Shown: positions 45,801 to 58,157, counted from the first letter of the stretch. The stretch is DNA of 64,000 nucleotides from Hormiphora californensis (GCA_020137815.1 CM035359.1:2581081-2645080); one strand, 5' to 3'. Numbers and translations are program-made. Notes: generated from the letters alone by a model not told the origin.

Positions 45801-48800
45801 TACTGCCTCTAATCACCCCATCATAATCCTTCATCAGGAGTGAAGTTCAGCAGAATGTGACCCGAGTCCTACAATTGAGGGATCACATTACGAGGTTACA
45901 TCGCCTTCTACACCGTGACACTGAAATCGATGACCAAACTTTCGCCCTCTTTGACTCTCCAAAACCATCATCTATTGAGGCGCTACAGAGTAAGTTTTAT
46001 CATGAATGTCGTGTTGTCCTAAAATGGGTTGGTGAGTTGTAGCCATAATTTCTTGTGTTGGATTCTATTCAGAACAGCCCAAGCTTTTTAAATCTCCCTT
46101 TCAATACCTAGTTTATTGACCGAAATAAGTTTTAACATGTCTCTGAGCCAGTCCAGCTGCACGCCTTCTAAACATAGTCTACAGAAAAGCTCTCACAAAA
46201 ATATGTCTAATAATCCTACCTCTCTCTTCAGACTCTCTTAACCTAACAATGCTAATCTCTCTTCAGAAAAGCTGAAAGAGCTAGAAGTGTTCAAGCAGAG
46301 TAGGTTAGATACCTACATTCAGTGTCTGAGACAGGAAATAGCTGCTTTCCAGGGGCTCTGCTTTCAAACAAAATGCGAGGTAAAATTCGTCATAATTATC
46401 GAGAGTGCGCTTATAATTCATTCCATTCTCAATTTAATGATCGTGCTAGCCGATTAATCCCATTAATTGATAAACGGAGTATTGTACCTAAATACATGCT
46501 CCCCCCCCCCAAATACACGTGTTAACATTTCTAACACGTGTTCCTTCAGGTGTCATCGTCCTCTGAGGACGTTAGTAAGACAAGTGATAGGGGATCCAGG
46601 GACACTATTAACATGCCTGACATAACAGTGGAGGAAATCGCTCACAGGTATAATAGTAACTCTAGTAAATTTCTCACTTAGAGCATGTAGCATGTAGCAT
46701 CTGTTGTAGCAGATTGTACTATGAACTACTCTGAAAGCTACAACATGAGCCGATTAATGTGTCCATGTATGATTGTACAAAGCTAGACGTGTAGCATTGT
46801 ATTCATTGTGTAGCATGTTGTATTGTATTTAGACCGGTAGCACCTACTACCCTGAACCTGAAGAGCAGAAGGGAGACATTGGATAAGACCTTCAAGATTT
46901 CGGATACAATGGATAAGACCATCACCCCGACTGATGCATTTGGTGATGGATTTGGCAGACTTTCCCTGACCTCAACCCCAACTGAAGTTGGCAGACCTTC
47001 CCTGACCTCAACTCCAAATAAGGAGTGTCCCCCGAGGTAGTCATATAGGGTTGTTCAGGAGGTTACTAAATGATTTACAATGTTCTACCAATCTGGATTT
47101 GGTTATATCACTCCCAACTACAATCTCTATATCTCCGATCTAGTCATGAGGATGAACAACAGAGATCGCCTCTACAAAAACTTGGACGAATGTTTAACTT
47201 TAAAAAGAAGAAGAAACCGGCTTTAGTGGCTTTTGAAAACATACCCCGGCGGGGCACTAAACCAACTCAGCAAACTAAGCCTAGCAAAACAACACAATCA
47301 ACTACAAAGATACCACAACAAACCGCCAAGATACCGACCAGGAATCGGTACTGTGATCATTGAAGGAGTTTTAATATCTTTCTCTCATGTGTCATTGCCC
47401 CGAGGCATCCTTTTATGTTGTTTTAAGCTGATTTGTTAACGCTGTTTTGTTATGAAAAGTATTGGTTGTTTACTAAAAGTAACCAAATTAAAGTAACGAC
47501 CTAGCATTTTTAACATGGAGCTGTTCAAACACAAAGCCCTAACATCATCTCATTTTAGCTGTGGTGATTTAAACACAATAATTCCTCTATTAATTTTAGT
47601 TTCCCTAATCCATTTTCTTGTTTTAGTTGCGGAGATAAGAAGTTGAAGCAATGGGAGGAACAGGACGATCAAGAGAACAGGAACACACTAAACCAGACTT
47701 ACACCCTGCAAAACGACCTGCTGAAACCCGCTAAAACACCCGATATGTAAGTATTTGAAAAAAGATCGTTCCCTTTCTATAGTTTGGTGTTCACAATGCA
47801 CCAAAGGGTAAGACAATTTGCTGATTGGTACAATGGGCACACTATCTAAACTATTAATGCAAACTACTATTTTACTTATATCGCGTCCCACACAGAGATA
47901 CCAAGGTGGCAGGTGCTGCAGCTTTTTTATAGACTCCCGTGACCCCCCCCCCTTTTTATATACCCCCAGTACCCCTAATTTACCCCACCCAGAGATACGG
48001 AGGTGCTCCAGCTGGAGGAAGAGTTGGACCGGTGGGAGTCATTTTACAATAGTAACAGTGAACTATTCGAACTTATCCGACGGTGGAACAATCTTAACGA
48101 GAGGTAAAGTTAGTGATTTGCTTGTGAGTGCTACGTCAAAGTTTGACTCGGTAGATTTCAAATCATTTTCTCGTTTACTACATACATAAAGTTCCATTAT
48201 ACTAGGACTAGGCCGATGCCCGATAACGCTTCTCGCTCTTTCCCCTTTAGATTCACAGTCCACTAAATTCCATCTACTCGCTCCTTTCAGATACACCGAG
48301 TTGCAGCAACCCTCACCGGACAAATACAACAACAGGGGTGGGGCGCTACTTCAGGCACAGAAAGAAAGCACTAAAATAGCGAAGGAGCTCCCTAAGATCG
48401 AGCAGAAGGTTCTGGCGGACATGGACAAGATTTTAGGAGAGGTAAATGTGTATTGTGCTTGTTTGATTGATATTAGGGGAGGTAAATGTGTCCTAGGAGG
48501 AATGAATCTTCAATCTTCATTCTCTTATGTTATCTCATTCTTTATCCCTCTCTTTTCCCAGTCATTCTCAAAGTATTATAATACCCGTTTATCCAGAAAA
48601 TCACCCTAACATTCCCTGTCTCCTCAGGAGATAAAGATAAACGGTATGGATCTCGAGGACTACTTTGCAGACAACAGAGCCACTACGACACTCTCCCGCA
48701 GCAGCTCAGTGCGACACTCCAAGAAGTCAATCACAACACCCCGGTCCACCCCAACACCCCGAACTCCCTCGATGCGTCAGAAGAAAGCCAGCAGCGAATC

Positions 48801-48993
48801 AAACAATAAGAGAACGCCAGAACCATCACCACGGAACACTGTTGTAGTGACTCCAAAACCTAAGACAAATCAGATTTCTAGTAGGAGGGACAGTTTGAAG
48901 AAAAATGACGCTTTTGAAAGGAGTGAGAGCAGGAGAAAGTCGATGAGAAAGAGGACATCAATTGACGCGTTAGATCAGATTGGTAAAAAGTGA
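36807..48993 (+). CDS. PRC1: PRC1/Ase1/MAP65-type microtubule crosslinker (14 exons, complete, 735 residues)
   Basis: Coding exons: 36807-36893, 37925-38012, 38198-38391, 38543-38662, 45392-45591, 45838-45989, 46267-46379, 46550-46647, 46833-47036, 47144-47347, 47627-47746, 47993-48103, 48291-48441 and 48628-48993 (stop). All phases agree and the sum is 736 codons including the stop. The family crosslinks antiparallel microtubules in the spindle midzone. The N-terminus (LNLYIKHGILQLQDTWEEIG) fits the dimerisation helix; a long coiled-coil rod follows. The spectrin-like microtubule-binding part has the family signature: LDRWESFYNSNSELFELIRR, then NNRGGALLQAQKE, then LPKIEQKVLADMDKIL, then ING for the VNG of vertebrates. 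The basic Ser/Thr-Pro-rich tail (STPTPRTPSMRQKK) matches the tail that vertebrates use for CDK control. Exons 8-11 insert about 200 low-complexity residues between rod and spectrin domain, which vertebrate PRC1 lacks. Confidence 0.93.
37044..37868. mobile_element. Poly-G-ended AT-rich foldback element in PRC1 intron 1
   Basis: It starts with a run of ten G followed by 'caacgctcattttttatata' and ends with the inverted counterpart, tatataaaaaattcggtggc then a C run. The interior arms are (TATATAAAAA)n. The octamer 'acaaaaag' lies on both sides (37036-37043 and 37869-37876), a good target-site duplication. Inside, 'acctctcttcaccagttcta' occurs twice. No protein is encoded. Confidence 0.7.
39177..39220. 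mobile_element. Minimal mariner-type terminal palindrome
   Basis: TACAGTCGGACC and GGGTCCGACTGTA form an inverted pair around about 20 bp, like the ends of the 154-bp MITE at 5939-6092. The surrounding DNA shows direct repeats 'ttgacagtgtcaactttt' on both sides. It lies in PRC1 intron 4. Confidence 0.55.
39656..39900. repeat. (GA)n followed by (CT)n
   Basis: About 100 bp of GA repeats turns into about 130 bp of CT repeats, so the halves can form a hairpin. It is intronic, and the open frames through it are repeat artefacts. Confidence 0.85.
41600..42388. mobile_element. Foldback element of 789 bp in PRC1 intron 4
   Basis: The left arm starting GTAGAGTCGATAACTACATC is repeated in reverse at the right end, with nearly perfect pairing over about 285 bp each. 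Internal phrases include 'tttggagcctcgacacgacc' and 'tccggagactctaagagata'. A 220-bp centre is unique. Both ends abut TA (41598-41599 and 42389-42390). No transposase is seen. Confidence 0.8.
44096..45391 (+). repeat. 30-bp minisatellite of a branch-point/polypyrimidine unit, ending at PRC1 exon 5
   Basis: About 20 copies of the unit tctatcatgttctaacactc + ctctttataa run up to the acceptor of exon 5. Each unit contains TTCTAAC, a branch-point-like sequence, and a pyrimidine stretch. The final unit changes to 'ctcctctccttcag' and supplies the real 3' splice site at 45391. The array is interrupted at 44263-44918 by an insertion. Confidence 0.85.
44263..44918. mobile_element. Insertion inside the 30-bp minisatellite (about 656 bp)
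   Basis: The regular array breaks at 'ctctttata' and resumes at 'tataatctatc', suggesting a TATA target duplication. The inserted DNA has several short inverted GC-rich stems (ctcccagcgcgccgctggga; tccgccactggcggat). At the ends, forms of 'ccactggcg' and 'tggcgggttatttaag' are roughly inverted. It carries no recognised protein. Confidence 0.55.
45592..45720 (+). repeat. Tandem duplicated donor of PRC1 exon 5 (32-bp unit)
   Basis: The true donor at 45592 (ag followed by gtaagg) is followed by copies at 45624, 45656 and 45688, exactly 32 bp apart. Each copy carries exon-derived 'gatatgatcaac' and a usable GTAAGG. Using a later copy would add roughly a multiple of 32 bases and usually shift the frame. 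Confidence 0.85.
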
Positions 48994-49188
48994 ACACGTG
49001 TGTTACCATGGTTACTAATGTTAATATATGATGTGGGAACACGTGTGTTAATGTATGATGTGTAAATTTGTTGTGTCTTGAGCCATGTTACAAACATGTT
49101 GTAACATGTCAGAGAAAGTGTGCAGGGAGAGAGACCTGTCAGTTTTTAACTTGTTAATACAATCACATTGCTTACATGGATTTGTTTC

Positions 49189-49194
49189 AATAAA
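49189..49194 (+). terminator. Polyadenylation signal of the PRC1-like gene
   Basis: AATAAA lies about 195 bp after the stop codon at 48993, followed by T-rich DNA. It is the first canonical signal downstream. Confidence 0.6.
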
Positions 49195-49600
49195 TCAATT
49201 TGTTTTATATTTGTAACGAGTCAATCTCTATCCCACAACTCACTCACAATTGGTCGCATTGCACAGTGCACACAACTTGCTTGATTGACTATCTCTCTCA
49301 GCCCCTCTCAGCGACTCATCACGCCCCATATTTCAGTTTTCCAATGTTGACGATAAAATGAAAATGAATGAAATGACCAGTAAAATAAAATCTTATCAAA
49401 GAAAAGTTACAATCTCAAACCCATTCCTCTCCTTACCACAAGATTACAGATTCTGGCGCCGCGTACCCCAGATCTGAGCACACTGTTGAGAATCAAATGG
49501 GGGTCTGGCACCGCTAGACACCACATTACAAAGTCAATACAGTTACAACCCATACCTCTGCATATAAACCAGTTGCAGTTACCACAACATTACAATACAG

Positions 49601-50932
49601 TTACAACCCCAGTACAGCTGAAGTGGGTGTCCCAGTCCGTGACCAAGTCAGGCTCTTCTCCGAAACCTTCCTATTCAGCGCCACCACCCTCCTACTTGAT
49701 CCCCTCTCTATCAGCATCAACAGGGAACTTGTCACCACGCTGGCACCCATTAGACATGCCACCAACCACACATAGGTTCCCGTCCTGACATCACCAACAG
49801 GATCCAAAATGATGTGTGGTACTACACCGGGTGTAATAGTACTTGCGAGACAGTTACACAGGAAAAACGGGGCGGAATTCCGTTGGTTTACTTGGATCTT
49901 GGATGTCATCCAGTTTAGGAGAGTGTTTTGGAAGAATGCCAGAGTTATCCCCATCAGTGCCATGGTCACTATAATCCCAGTGTAGCTCTTGTCCTGGGTG
50001 ATGACCAGGGAGGTTATTGCTACAGCCAGGGTGAGGTTACACAGAAGCATCAGCTTTGTGATCTTTGTGAAAATCATGGCAATAGGGACTGCTAGAATCC
50101 GGAATACTAGGGACGACAGGAAAATGGCTTGGAGGGCTACATAAGATGCATACTCGTCCAGACCGGAATGGATGGCAAATGGTAGAATGAATACTTCGAG
50201 TGAGTTCCGTCCTGCCATAAAGAGGAATGAAGTGAGACCGAGAAGGACCCCTGATACAACTGGGTAGTTGAATTTAGCCGGTAGACAATGTTCCCCTAGT
50301 CGATCATCTAGATATTTCTCCAGGCTGACTCCAGAGCACAATCTAGTGATGACTAATGCAAGGAAGAGTCCATGAAGTGTCAACCCAATAGCCACAACAA
50401 TTCCAGCAACTAATGCTAGAATATTGGCGTCCGGAAATAGATCTTTGCAGATTTTACCGACTACTGGCATAACCGCAGCACCAAGAGAGAAAATACAATA
50501 GTAGACATTGGTGAATTTGGGTGCTTGGAGACCATTCACGACTCCATTGAAAAATGCGATGTTGGTTTCAATGAAAGCGAGTGAAGATCCTGCGATGAAC
50601 CAGTTCACTCCTAATGACATCCATGATGTACACAGTGGGGTGATTCCAATACCGATTAGCAATACAACGACACCAATAGCATGAACTGTGATACAATGGT
50701 GAGGGGGGAGTGATGCCATGAACCGTAGCACTACCAAATGTCCAATGAATTTCCCGCATCTCAGGGCTGTCATTAGATACCCGAACACTTCCATGTCTGC
50801 ATCTATGTGAGTTGTGATCTCGTAGATTAGAGTACCAGGAAGGACCCAGAACATTCCAAATACGATGAGTGATGAGAATGTTGTGAGGGTGAGGGTAGTT
50901 GGAGAGTGGATGATCGTGGAAAACTTCGACAT
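49601..50932 (-). CDS. Major facilitator superfamily transporter, single exon (443 residues)
   Basis: An intronless frame starts with ATG at 50932. The protein has about twelve hydrophobic spans in two halves of six, with a longer polar loop between them (SLEKYLDDRLGEHCLPAKFN, around residue 220) and a short cytoplasmic tail. The first half contains MTALRCGKFIGHLVVLRFM between spans 2 and 3, where MFS proteins carry their loop motif. The overall look resembles the sugar-transporter-like MFSD4/NaGLT1 group, but the match is weak and the substrate cannot be assigned. It would sit in the plasma or an organelle membrane. It is tail-to-tail with the PRC1-like gene and head-to-head with CFAP44, sharing a 1.9-kb promoter region that holds the foldback element at 51241-52214. 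Lack of introns among intron-rich neighbours hints at a retrocopy origin. Confidence 0.85.
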   Translation of the reverse strand: MSKFSTIIHSPTTLTLTTFSSLIVFGMFWVLPGTLIYEITTHIDADMEVFGYLMTALRCGKFIGHLVVLRFMASLPPHHCITVHAIGVVVLLIGIGITPLCTSWMSLGVNWFIAGSSLAFIETNIAFFNGVVNGLQAPKFTNVYYCIFSLGAAVMPVVGKICKDLFPDANILALVAGIVVAIGLTLHGLFLALVITRLCSGVSLEKYLDDRLGEHCLPAKFNYPVVSGVLLGLTSFLFMAGRNSLEVFILPFAIHSGLDEYASYVALQAIFLSSLVFRILAVPIAMIFTKITKLMLLCNLTLAVAITSLVITQDKSYTGIIVTMALMGITLAFFQNTLLNWMTSKIQVNQRNSAPFFLCNCLASTITPGVVPHIILDPVGDVRTGTYVWLVACLMGASVVTSSLLMLIERGSSRRVVALNRKVSEKSLTWSRTGTPTSAVLGL

Positions 50933-51240
50933 CGTGCCATCAAAATCTGGGTGGGGTTTATATTTCAGTGATTTTAGGTAAGAACATAAACGGAGTGCTT
51001 GCTAGTCAACAATTTGATTATTATTATTATTAAAACTGTTTACAATAATTTGACACAGTCAATTTGAAAATAACAATTCCTGTGTTTCACGATGAGATTT
51101 GAAAGCCCGGGTGACTCTGAGTTCTGACTCTGATTCAAATACCGAATCAAGATCTAAAGATGGCACGTTGATAATTTCATGATCAAAATAGAAAGTTAAG
51201 GAAAGCATAGGCAGATCAATTTCGCAGGAAGGCGGAAGCG

Positions 51241-52214
51241 TACGGTGGCAGATTCCGGCCAAGTGTTTTTTCAATCAAGTGAAATATTTTTGTTTGAAGT
51301 TTTATAAAAATTTTATTTCAAAATAAAAATAAACATGTCGTTAAAATTATTGGCCGGAATCTGCCACGCGGGTGGCAGATTCCGGCCAAGATTCTCAAAA
51401 AACCTTGGCCAGAATCTGCCACACACGTGGCAGATTCTGGCCAACCAACTAAAACTTGTTTATATCAAAGCGAAAAGCACTGTACCCGACTAATTTTGAT
51501 ACGCTGAATCACGTAAGATACTTTTCCAATCCCTCAGAGGTCGGAAAAGTGTCATAATTGACCATAATTGGGTCTAATTGATCCCACTTACAACTTTTTA
51601 CCTTAAAACGATAGACGCTTATGTGAAGGCACTTTTCCGACTAATTTTGATACGCTGAATCACGTAAGCAACTTTTCCAAGTCCTCCGAGGTCGGGAAAA
51701 TGCCTTAATTGGGTATAATTGGGTCTAATTAGCCTTAATTGCTCAATTAGGGCACTTTGCCGATCTCTGAGGACTTGGAAAAGTTGCTTACGTGATTCAG
51801 CGTATCAAAATTAGTCGGAAAAGTGCCTTCACATAAGCGTCTATCGTTTTAAGGTGTAAAGTTGTAAGTGGGGTCAATTAGACCCAATTATGGTCAATTA
51901 TGACACGTTCCCGACCTCTGAGGGATTGGAAAAGTATCTTACGTGATTCAGCGTATCAAAATTAGTCGGGTACAGTGGTTTTCGCTTTGATATAAACAAG
52001 TTTTAGTTGGTTGGCCAGAATCTGCCACGTGTGTGGCAGATTCTGGCCAAGGTTTTTTGAGAATCTTGGCCGGAATCTGCCACCCGCGTGGCAGATTCCG
52101 GCCAATAATTTTAACGACATGTTTATTTTTATTTTGAAATAAAATTTTTATAAAACTTCAAACAAAAATATTTCACTTGATTGAAAAAACTCTTGGCCGG
52201 AATCTGCCACCGTA
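51241..52214. mobile_element. Foldback element of 974 bp with 6-bp target-site duplication
   Basis: The ends TACGGTGGCAGATTCCGGCC and GGCCGGAATCTGCCACCGTA are exact inverses. Arms of nearly half the element pair throughout. Each arm also contains complete smaller palindromes (tggcagattccggcca, tggcagattctggcca). GAAGCG flanks both sides (51235-51240 and 52215-52220). The centre holds two further inverted copies of 'tgattcagcgtatcaaaatt'. No protein is encoded, so it would have to move in trans. TSDs of 6 bp occur in the IS3EU and Dada superfamilies, among others; I cannot assign it. Confidence 0.9.
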
Positions 52215-52878
52215 GAAGCGACCGAAAGTTTGGTTCGGTTCGGTTCGGTCACCGAACTTCGTTTTTTTAGCGGTGGAAAAAAAATAGCCGAACCACTGAA
52301 TTTTTCTTCGAAAACCAACCGAGGATAACTGCAAACGCAGGGAAAACCTGCAATTCTATCATCTGGTACTCGGCACGTGGTCGCTAATTACATTTTGGGA
52401 GTCACGTGACAAAAGAAACGCGATCGTGAGGCGGAAGCGAACCGTCTTGAAAAAGTTCGTTGCCGCGTGTCGCATTTAACAGTAACGCGCTAAATTAAAG
52501 CAGAGATAACCGCCATGTAGAGCCGCGCGCGGAATCTTTACTTGGAAAAGTTTTGAAAAGTTTTTTTTTGCCGCGGTTCCACAAATTTTCGTTTTTTTAT
52601 CGCGAAATTTGAAAATTTAATTTTAAAGTTTTCTCTTTTCGGTTTTTGACCCTTTTTGAAGAGATTAGAGATGGAATCTCATTAACAGCGTTGAGTGCTC
52701 TAATGAATTACTATTAGTACGCGTCAATCAGGCGAAAAATAACTTATATTTTGCGGTCGGCGAGTTGAGGCTTTGGATTTTAATTTAATGTGAGCTGTGA
52801 ATGTGAGTTGTGAATGTGAGTTGTGAATGTGAGTTGTGAATAAATGCTGACATATGTTTTAGGGATGCGTCTGTAGAA

Positions 52879-55800
52879 ATGGCGGACGAACAGTCTCCAA
52901 AACCAAAGCTTGACTTGAAAGCTGCAACAAACAAAGTCAACGCCGAGGCCCTTCGACAGTATCACATAGAAGCAGCAGGTGGGAACCAATTCAATTTTTA
53001 TACTTTTTAGCTGCTTGTGTCATTATTAACTCCTTGACCCATCCAGAGGAGAAGAAAAGACTAGCTGAGGCGGAGGCTGCTAAGGCAGCTGCAGAAGGTA
53101 CCGCAGTTGAAGGTGCCGGTGCCGAAGGTGGCGCTGATGCCGGTGCAGAAGGTGGCGCTGATGCCGGTGCCACTGCTGAAGATCCAGCATCAGGAGCAGC
53201 AATAGAAGAAGGAACTGCAGAGAGGGTACCAACTCCACCTAAAACACCTAAACCATCTACATCCAGACCTGCTTCTTCCCGTTCTGTAAAATCACCAGTT
53301 GCACCAGCAGGGGATGGAGGAGATGGAGAGACAGGTACCCGATCACAAAATCACAAACTCATATCCCATCACAAAATCATTATGTGTGCTTTTTATTCAA
53401 TGTACCAAAGTTTCACAAATTTGTTTGGCTATCGATTTCCTTTCGAATGGGACCAGTTTGAGCTTAATTGGATCACCACAAGAATCACAGTGATCCGTTT
53501 TCTAAGCCTAGGGTAAGTCATGTGATCCCCATCAAATTATGACGTGTTAGCAAGAGAGCTTACATTTTAACGGATGCTGTATCGGTACACCATCCTCATT
53601 AGCAGACGTGATACGTGATACTCGACCGTTACACCTGCTTATTGGCACTTAGTAATGACGCTATCGTCTCATTAGGTGTCAGATGACCAAACCTAGGGTT
53701 AGATAACTAGAGACTGTGTCTCTTGTGGTGGTCCAATTGAGCTCAAATTAGTCGCGTTTGAAAGGAAATCGATACCCAAAGGCGACTGTGAAATTCCGGT
53801 TCCAAAAAGCATTCCTGTTTTCAAGTTCATTCAGGATTCATTCCAGTCGGAAAAATGAATTTTAAGATAGAGAGCTTAAATTCCGGCTAACATCAAAATT
53901 GATCGATGCATGTTATTTTCTTGCTACAAAAGTTTGCTTTTTTGTGCATGTGTTCTGTGTTTTCTTCTGCGTCAATAATTTTATTTGTTGTCTTTCAATC
54001 TGCATGGATTATTCTCGGAACTTCTCAGTTTACGCATGGAATGACTGAATATTAACCGACCACAGTATCACCAGCAGAGAGAATGCCAGATGAGAAGTCG
54101 ATTAAAAATGACGAGAGTATGGGAGAGGGTGGAGATGACACAGCGACAGCAGCAGGAGATGGGGAGCAGGCTGCTACTACTGGTGATGTAGAGGGAGCTG
54201 GCACTGATGAGAAAACTACAGAAGATACCACCACGGCTGGTGATGGAGCTGCTGGGAATGAGGCAACAGTAGAAGAGACTGGTGCAGATACAACGGGAAC
54301 TGAAGATGCAGCTATTACTGGTGGTGGTGATGCTGGTGTCACAGAGGGAGAGGGAGCTGAGGCAGCTGCTGATGATGGGGCAGCCACTGAGGGAGCTGCC
54401 AATACTGACGATGCTGCTGCAAAGGGAACTGATGGTGGTGAAGGTGATGGTAGTAAGAGCGCTGCTACAGCTGGTACGTGTTGCTGAAATATTCCATTCC
54501 CACCAAGCACAAAACCATATTTTGAAATAACTTGAAAATATTAATAACATAATGCCTTGGAATGTTTCACCACCCACTTTTATATTCGAACTATAATCCA
54601 TAATTATAATAATATCATTCAGTTCGGGATGTGAATCAGACAAATAACGCTAAATAACTATTCAGGTGAACCTACTGATGCGCCTGTCGTTGCTAAACCG
54701 GGTGATGATGGTTTTGAGATAAAGGAAACATCCCAAAGTGGGGATACCAGTGGTCTTGGAGCTGGAGGGGAGGGTGGTGAAAAGGGTGAGGAGAGGAAGA
54801 AAAGCCCGATTGGTGAGTCATGCTAGTTAGAATCATATTGTTTTTTACAATACTTATGCCTAACTGGTTGGATCAATCGGAATGTATGGATATTCACAAA
54901 GCTTCTACAGGGTGTCCCATATATTCTGTGGGTCGGTTGGCGAGCTGTCACGCAAAAACGGTGATAGTTGTGTGAAAACAGACTACGGGAGTGTGCTGGA
55001 TTAATTCCTTCCTAACTGATGGCTTTGTTTTGAAATTAAATTTCAAAAGTTCATTTTTCATGAATGAACATTCCTGTCATTCATTCGTGAATTCTGAAAT
55101 ATTGTTTACCTTGAGTAAAAAACTTTTCTTTGGCTCGAAATTATCTTTCCAATGAGCACCATAAAAATCAAATTGAAGCACCGGGTCGCATGGCAGGTGA
55201 GAAAATGCAAATGCATGATTTTGGCCATTCCTGCGACTTTCAATCAGCTGTATCACCGCTACTTTTTGTTCAATCCTTTTAAAAGTTTGGGTGAACATCG
55301 GTGAAGATAAGATCTTTGCTCACAAGAAAAATCAAGGTCAAAACTCAAAGTTCATTTTTCATTTTTGGTAGTTCATTCCACTCATTCAGGAACAAACATC
55401 CCTAAAGTGACGAAAAGGTTTGGGTTTTGTTTGGCCCATGTCCTGAAACGACAGAGAGGTGTAAAAAAGTGTTTCTGGGCTAGTTAGTGGGTGTCCATGT
55501 GATCATTATGATATCTGACACCTTTGCTGAGCCATAATTAAGAGATTTTCTCAAATTCAAACATGGGATACGAGTATTCTGCGATTGGTATCGTGCACCA
55601 ATAACAAGAGATCCCATAGCACCTCAAAAATTATGATTAGCTAAATGAGATGAGTTGATTTACGATTGAAAAGATTAAAACCAATGTAAAGTCGGACTAA
55701 ACGAACATTTTCAAGCGTGAATCAACTCATTTCATTTAGCTAATCATAATTTCTGAGGTGCTATGGGATCTCTTGTTATTGGTGTACGATACCAATTGCA

Positions 55801-58026
55801 GAATACTCGTATCCCATGTTTGATTTTGAGAAAATCTCTTAATTATGGCTCAGCAAAGGTGTCAGATATCATAATGATCACATGGACACCCACTAACTAG
55901 CCCGGAAACACGTTTTTACACCTCTCTGTCGTTTCAGGACATGGGCCAAACAAAACCCAAACCTTTTCGTCACTTTAGGGATGTTTGTTCCTGAATGAGT
56001 GGAATGAACTACCAAAAATGAAAAATGAACTTTGAGTTTTGACCTTGATTTTTCTTGTGAGCAAAGATCTTATCTTCACCGATGTTCACCCAAACTTTTA
56101 AAAGGATTGAACAAAAAGTAGCGGTGATACAGCTGATTGAAAGTCGCAGGAATGGCCAAAATCATGCATTTGCATTTTCTCACCTGCCATGCGACTCGGT
56201 GCTTCAATTTGATTTTATGGTGCTCATTGGAAAGATAATTTCGAGCCAAAGAAAAGTTTTTTACTCAAGGTAAACAATATTTCAGAATTCACGAATGAAT
56301 GACAGGAATGTTCATTCATGAAAAATGAACTTTTGAAATTTAATTTCAAAACAAAGCCATCAGTTAGGAAGGAATTAATCCAGCACACTCCCGTAGTCTG
56401 TTTTCACACAACTATCACCGTTTTTGCGTGACAGCTCGCCAACCGACCCACAGAATATATGGGACACCCTGTAGAAACTTCTAATTGTTCCAACTGAACC
56501 CCCTCTCTCTCTTCCACAGAGGAGAAATACAGTGAAATCCTTGACTATAATGAGGACGAAGACCAGGATACTGGACCACCGGCCGATTTTTATTACAATT
56601 TGGAGGACCTTCATGCGAAGGCTGTCACCTCCACAGGGGAGGGATCAACTCCTGGAAACTTCTTGAAACTGTTCCACTCCTTCGGATATGAGTGTCTCAA
56701 AAGGTATATTCATTCATGATATTGTACAAGTTTCCAATTGGAAAGAGCGGGAGAGATATTATAGAGGGAGGAATCTATCGCCTAGATATAAACCAAACCC
56801 TCCTGCTTACAGAGCTAATATCAAACTCTTCCCTACAGAGCTAATTTACACGTGCTAGACGAGCAACATGTGGTGTTTGCAGCTGGTAACTATGTTCAGA
56901 TCCTGAATTTGGAGACTAAGGCCCTAACCTATCTCCCAACTATTGGGGGCCGTGGTATTGGCTCCATTGCGGTACGTATCTAGCTGATTATAGTTGCCTA
57001 GTTCCCTAGCAACGTAACAAATTGGTTACGTTAGTTTTTTATTTTGAGACAATACTTGTAAAATCATGACCACATTTGGCTTCTTATCCCCCAGGTTCAC
57101 CCAACTCGAAAATACTTTGCGGTTGGAGAAAAGGGATACGAACCTGATATCCTCATCTTCGAATACCCTTCCCTGAAACTGTACCGAATCTGTAGATTAG
57201 GCACAGAGACGGCCTATGCCTACCTCAGTTTCTCTCCCAAAGGTAGGTTTGAGTTGCTCGACCCTCTCTCTCCAAATGTAAAGGAGGGGGGGGGTTAAAT
57301 ACGGTTGAATACTTGAACAATTCCTTGCCAGAAGAGGCATCTAGAAAATCTTTATGACAATGTTATGAAACAATTGTAGTGAGGAATTTAGTTCTGCCGG
57401 CTCGATAATATAGCTGCACTCAGGAACCGACCGAATCAGGAAATACTGGTCCCTGATTGGCTGATAACCAGTCACATGACCTAAATAACGAGTTATGATT
57501 GGTTGTTTACTTGTTTCGGTCGGTTTCTGGTATAACTGCATGCACTTTTCAACCAATGTTAATTCCAGGTGATAAATTGGCCTCTCTTGGTTCCACACCC
57601 GACTACATGCTTACCATTTGGGACTGGAAGAGAGAGAAAATTATCCTTCGATCTAAGGCTCACGGACAGGTCAGTTTTTATCATAATATATGACGTCACA
57701 ACTCACAGGTTAGTATACTGAATACTCTCAAAACATTTTCTTCTCTCAACTATGCTTAGAAAACCTAAATGATCTAACCCATTATTTATTGCAGGACGTG
57801 TTCAGAGTTTCATTCTCTACTGAGATAGAGGGCCATCTGACGACCAGTGGTCTGGGCCACATTAAATTCTGGAAAATGGCCGCCACCTTCACAGGCCTTA
57901 AGCTCCAGGGAGAACTAGGGAAATTCGGCCGAACTGCCATCAGTGATATTGAAGGTTAGCTCCCCAAACTCTCCGAGCAGTGAATCCTACATCTGTAGTG
58001 CCTCCACAATTCAAATATTATTTCAC

Positions 58027-58087
<61 letters not shown>

Positions 58088-58091
58088 CCTC

Positions 58092-58157
<66 letters not shown>

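Noticed and set aside
54052-54643. Antisense frames opposite CFAP44 exon 3
   Set aside because: The sense strand is a spliced Ala/Glu/Gly-rich exon in phase with its neighbours; the antisense is a shadow.
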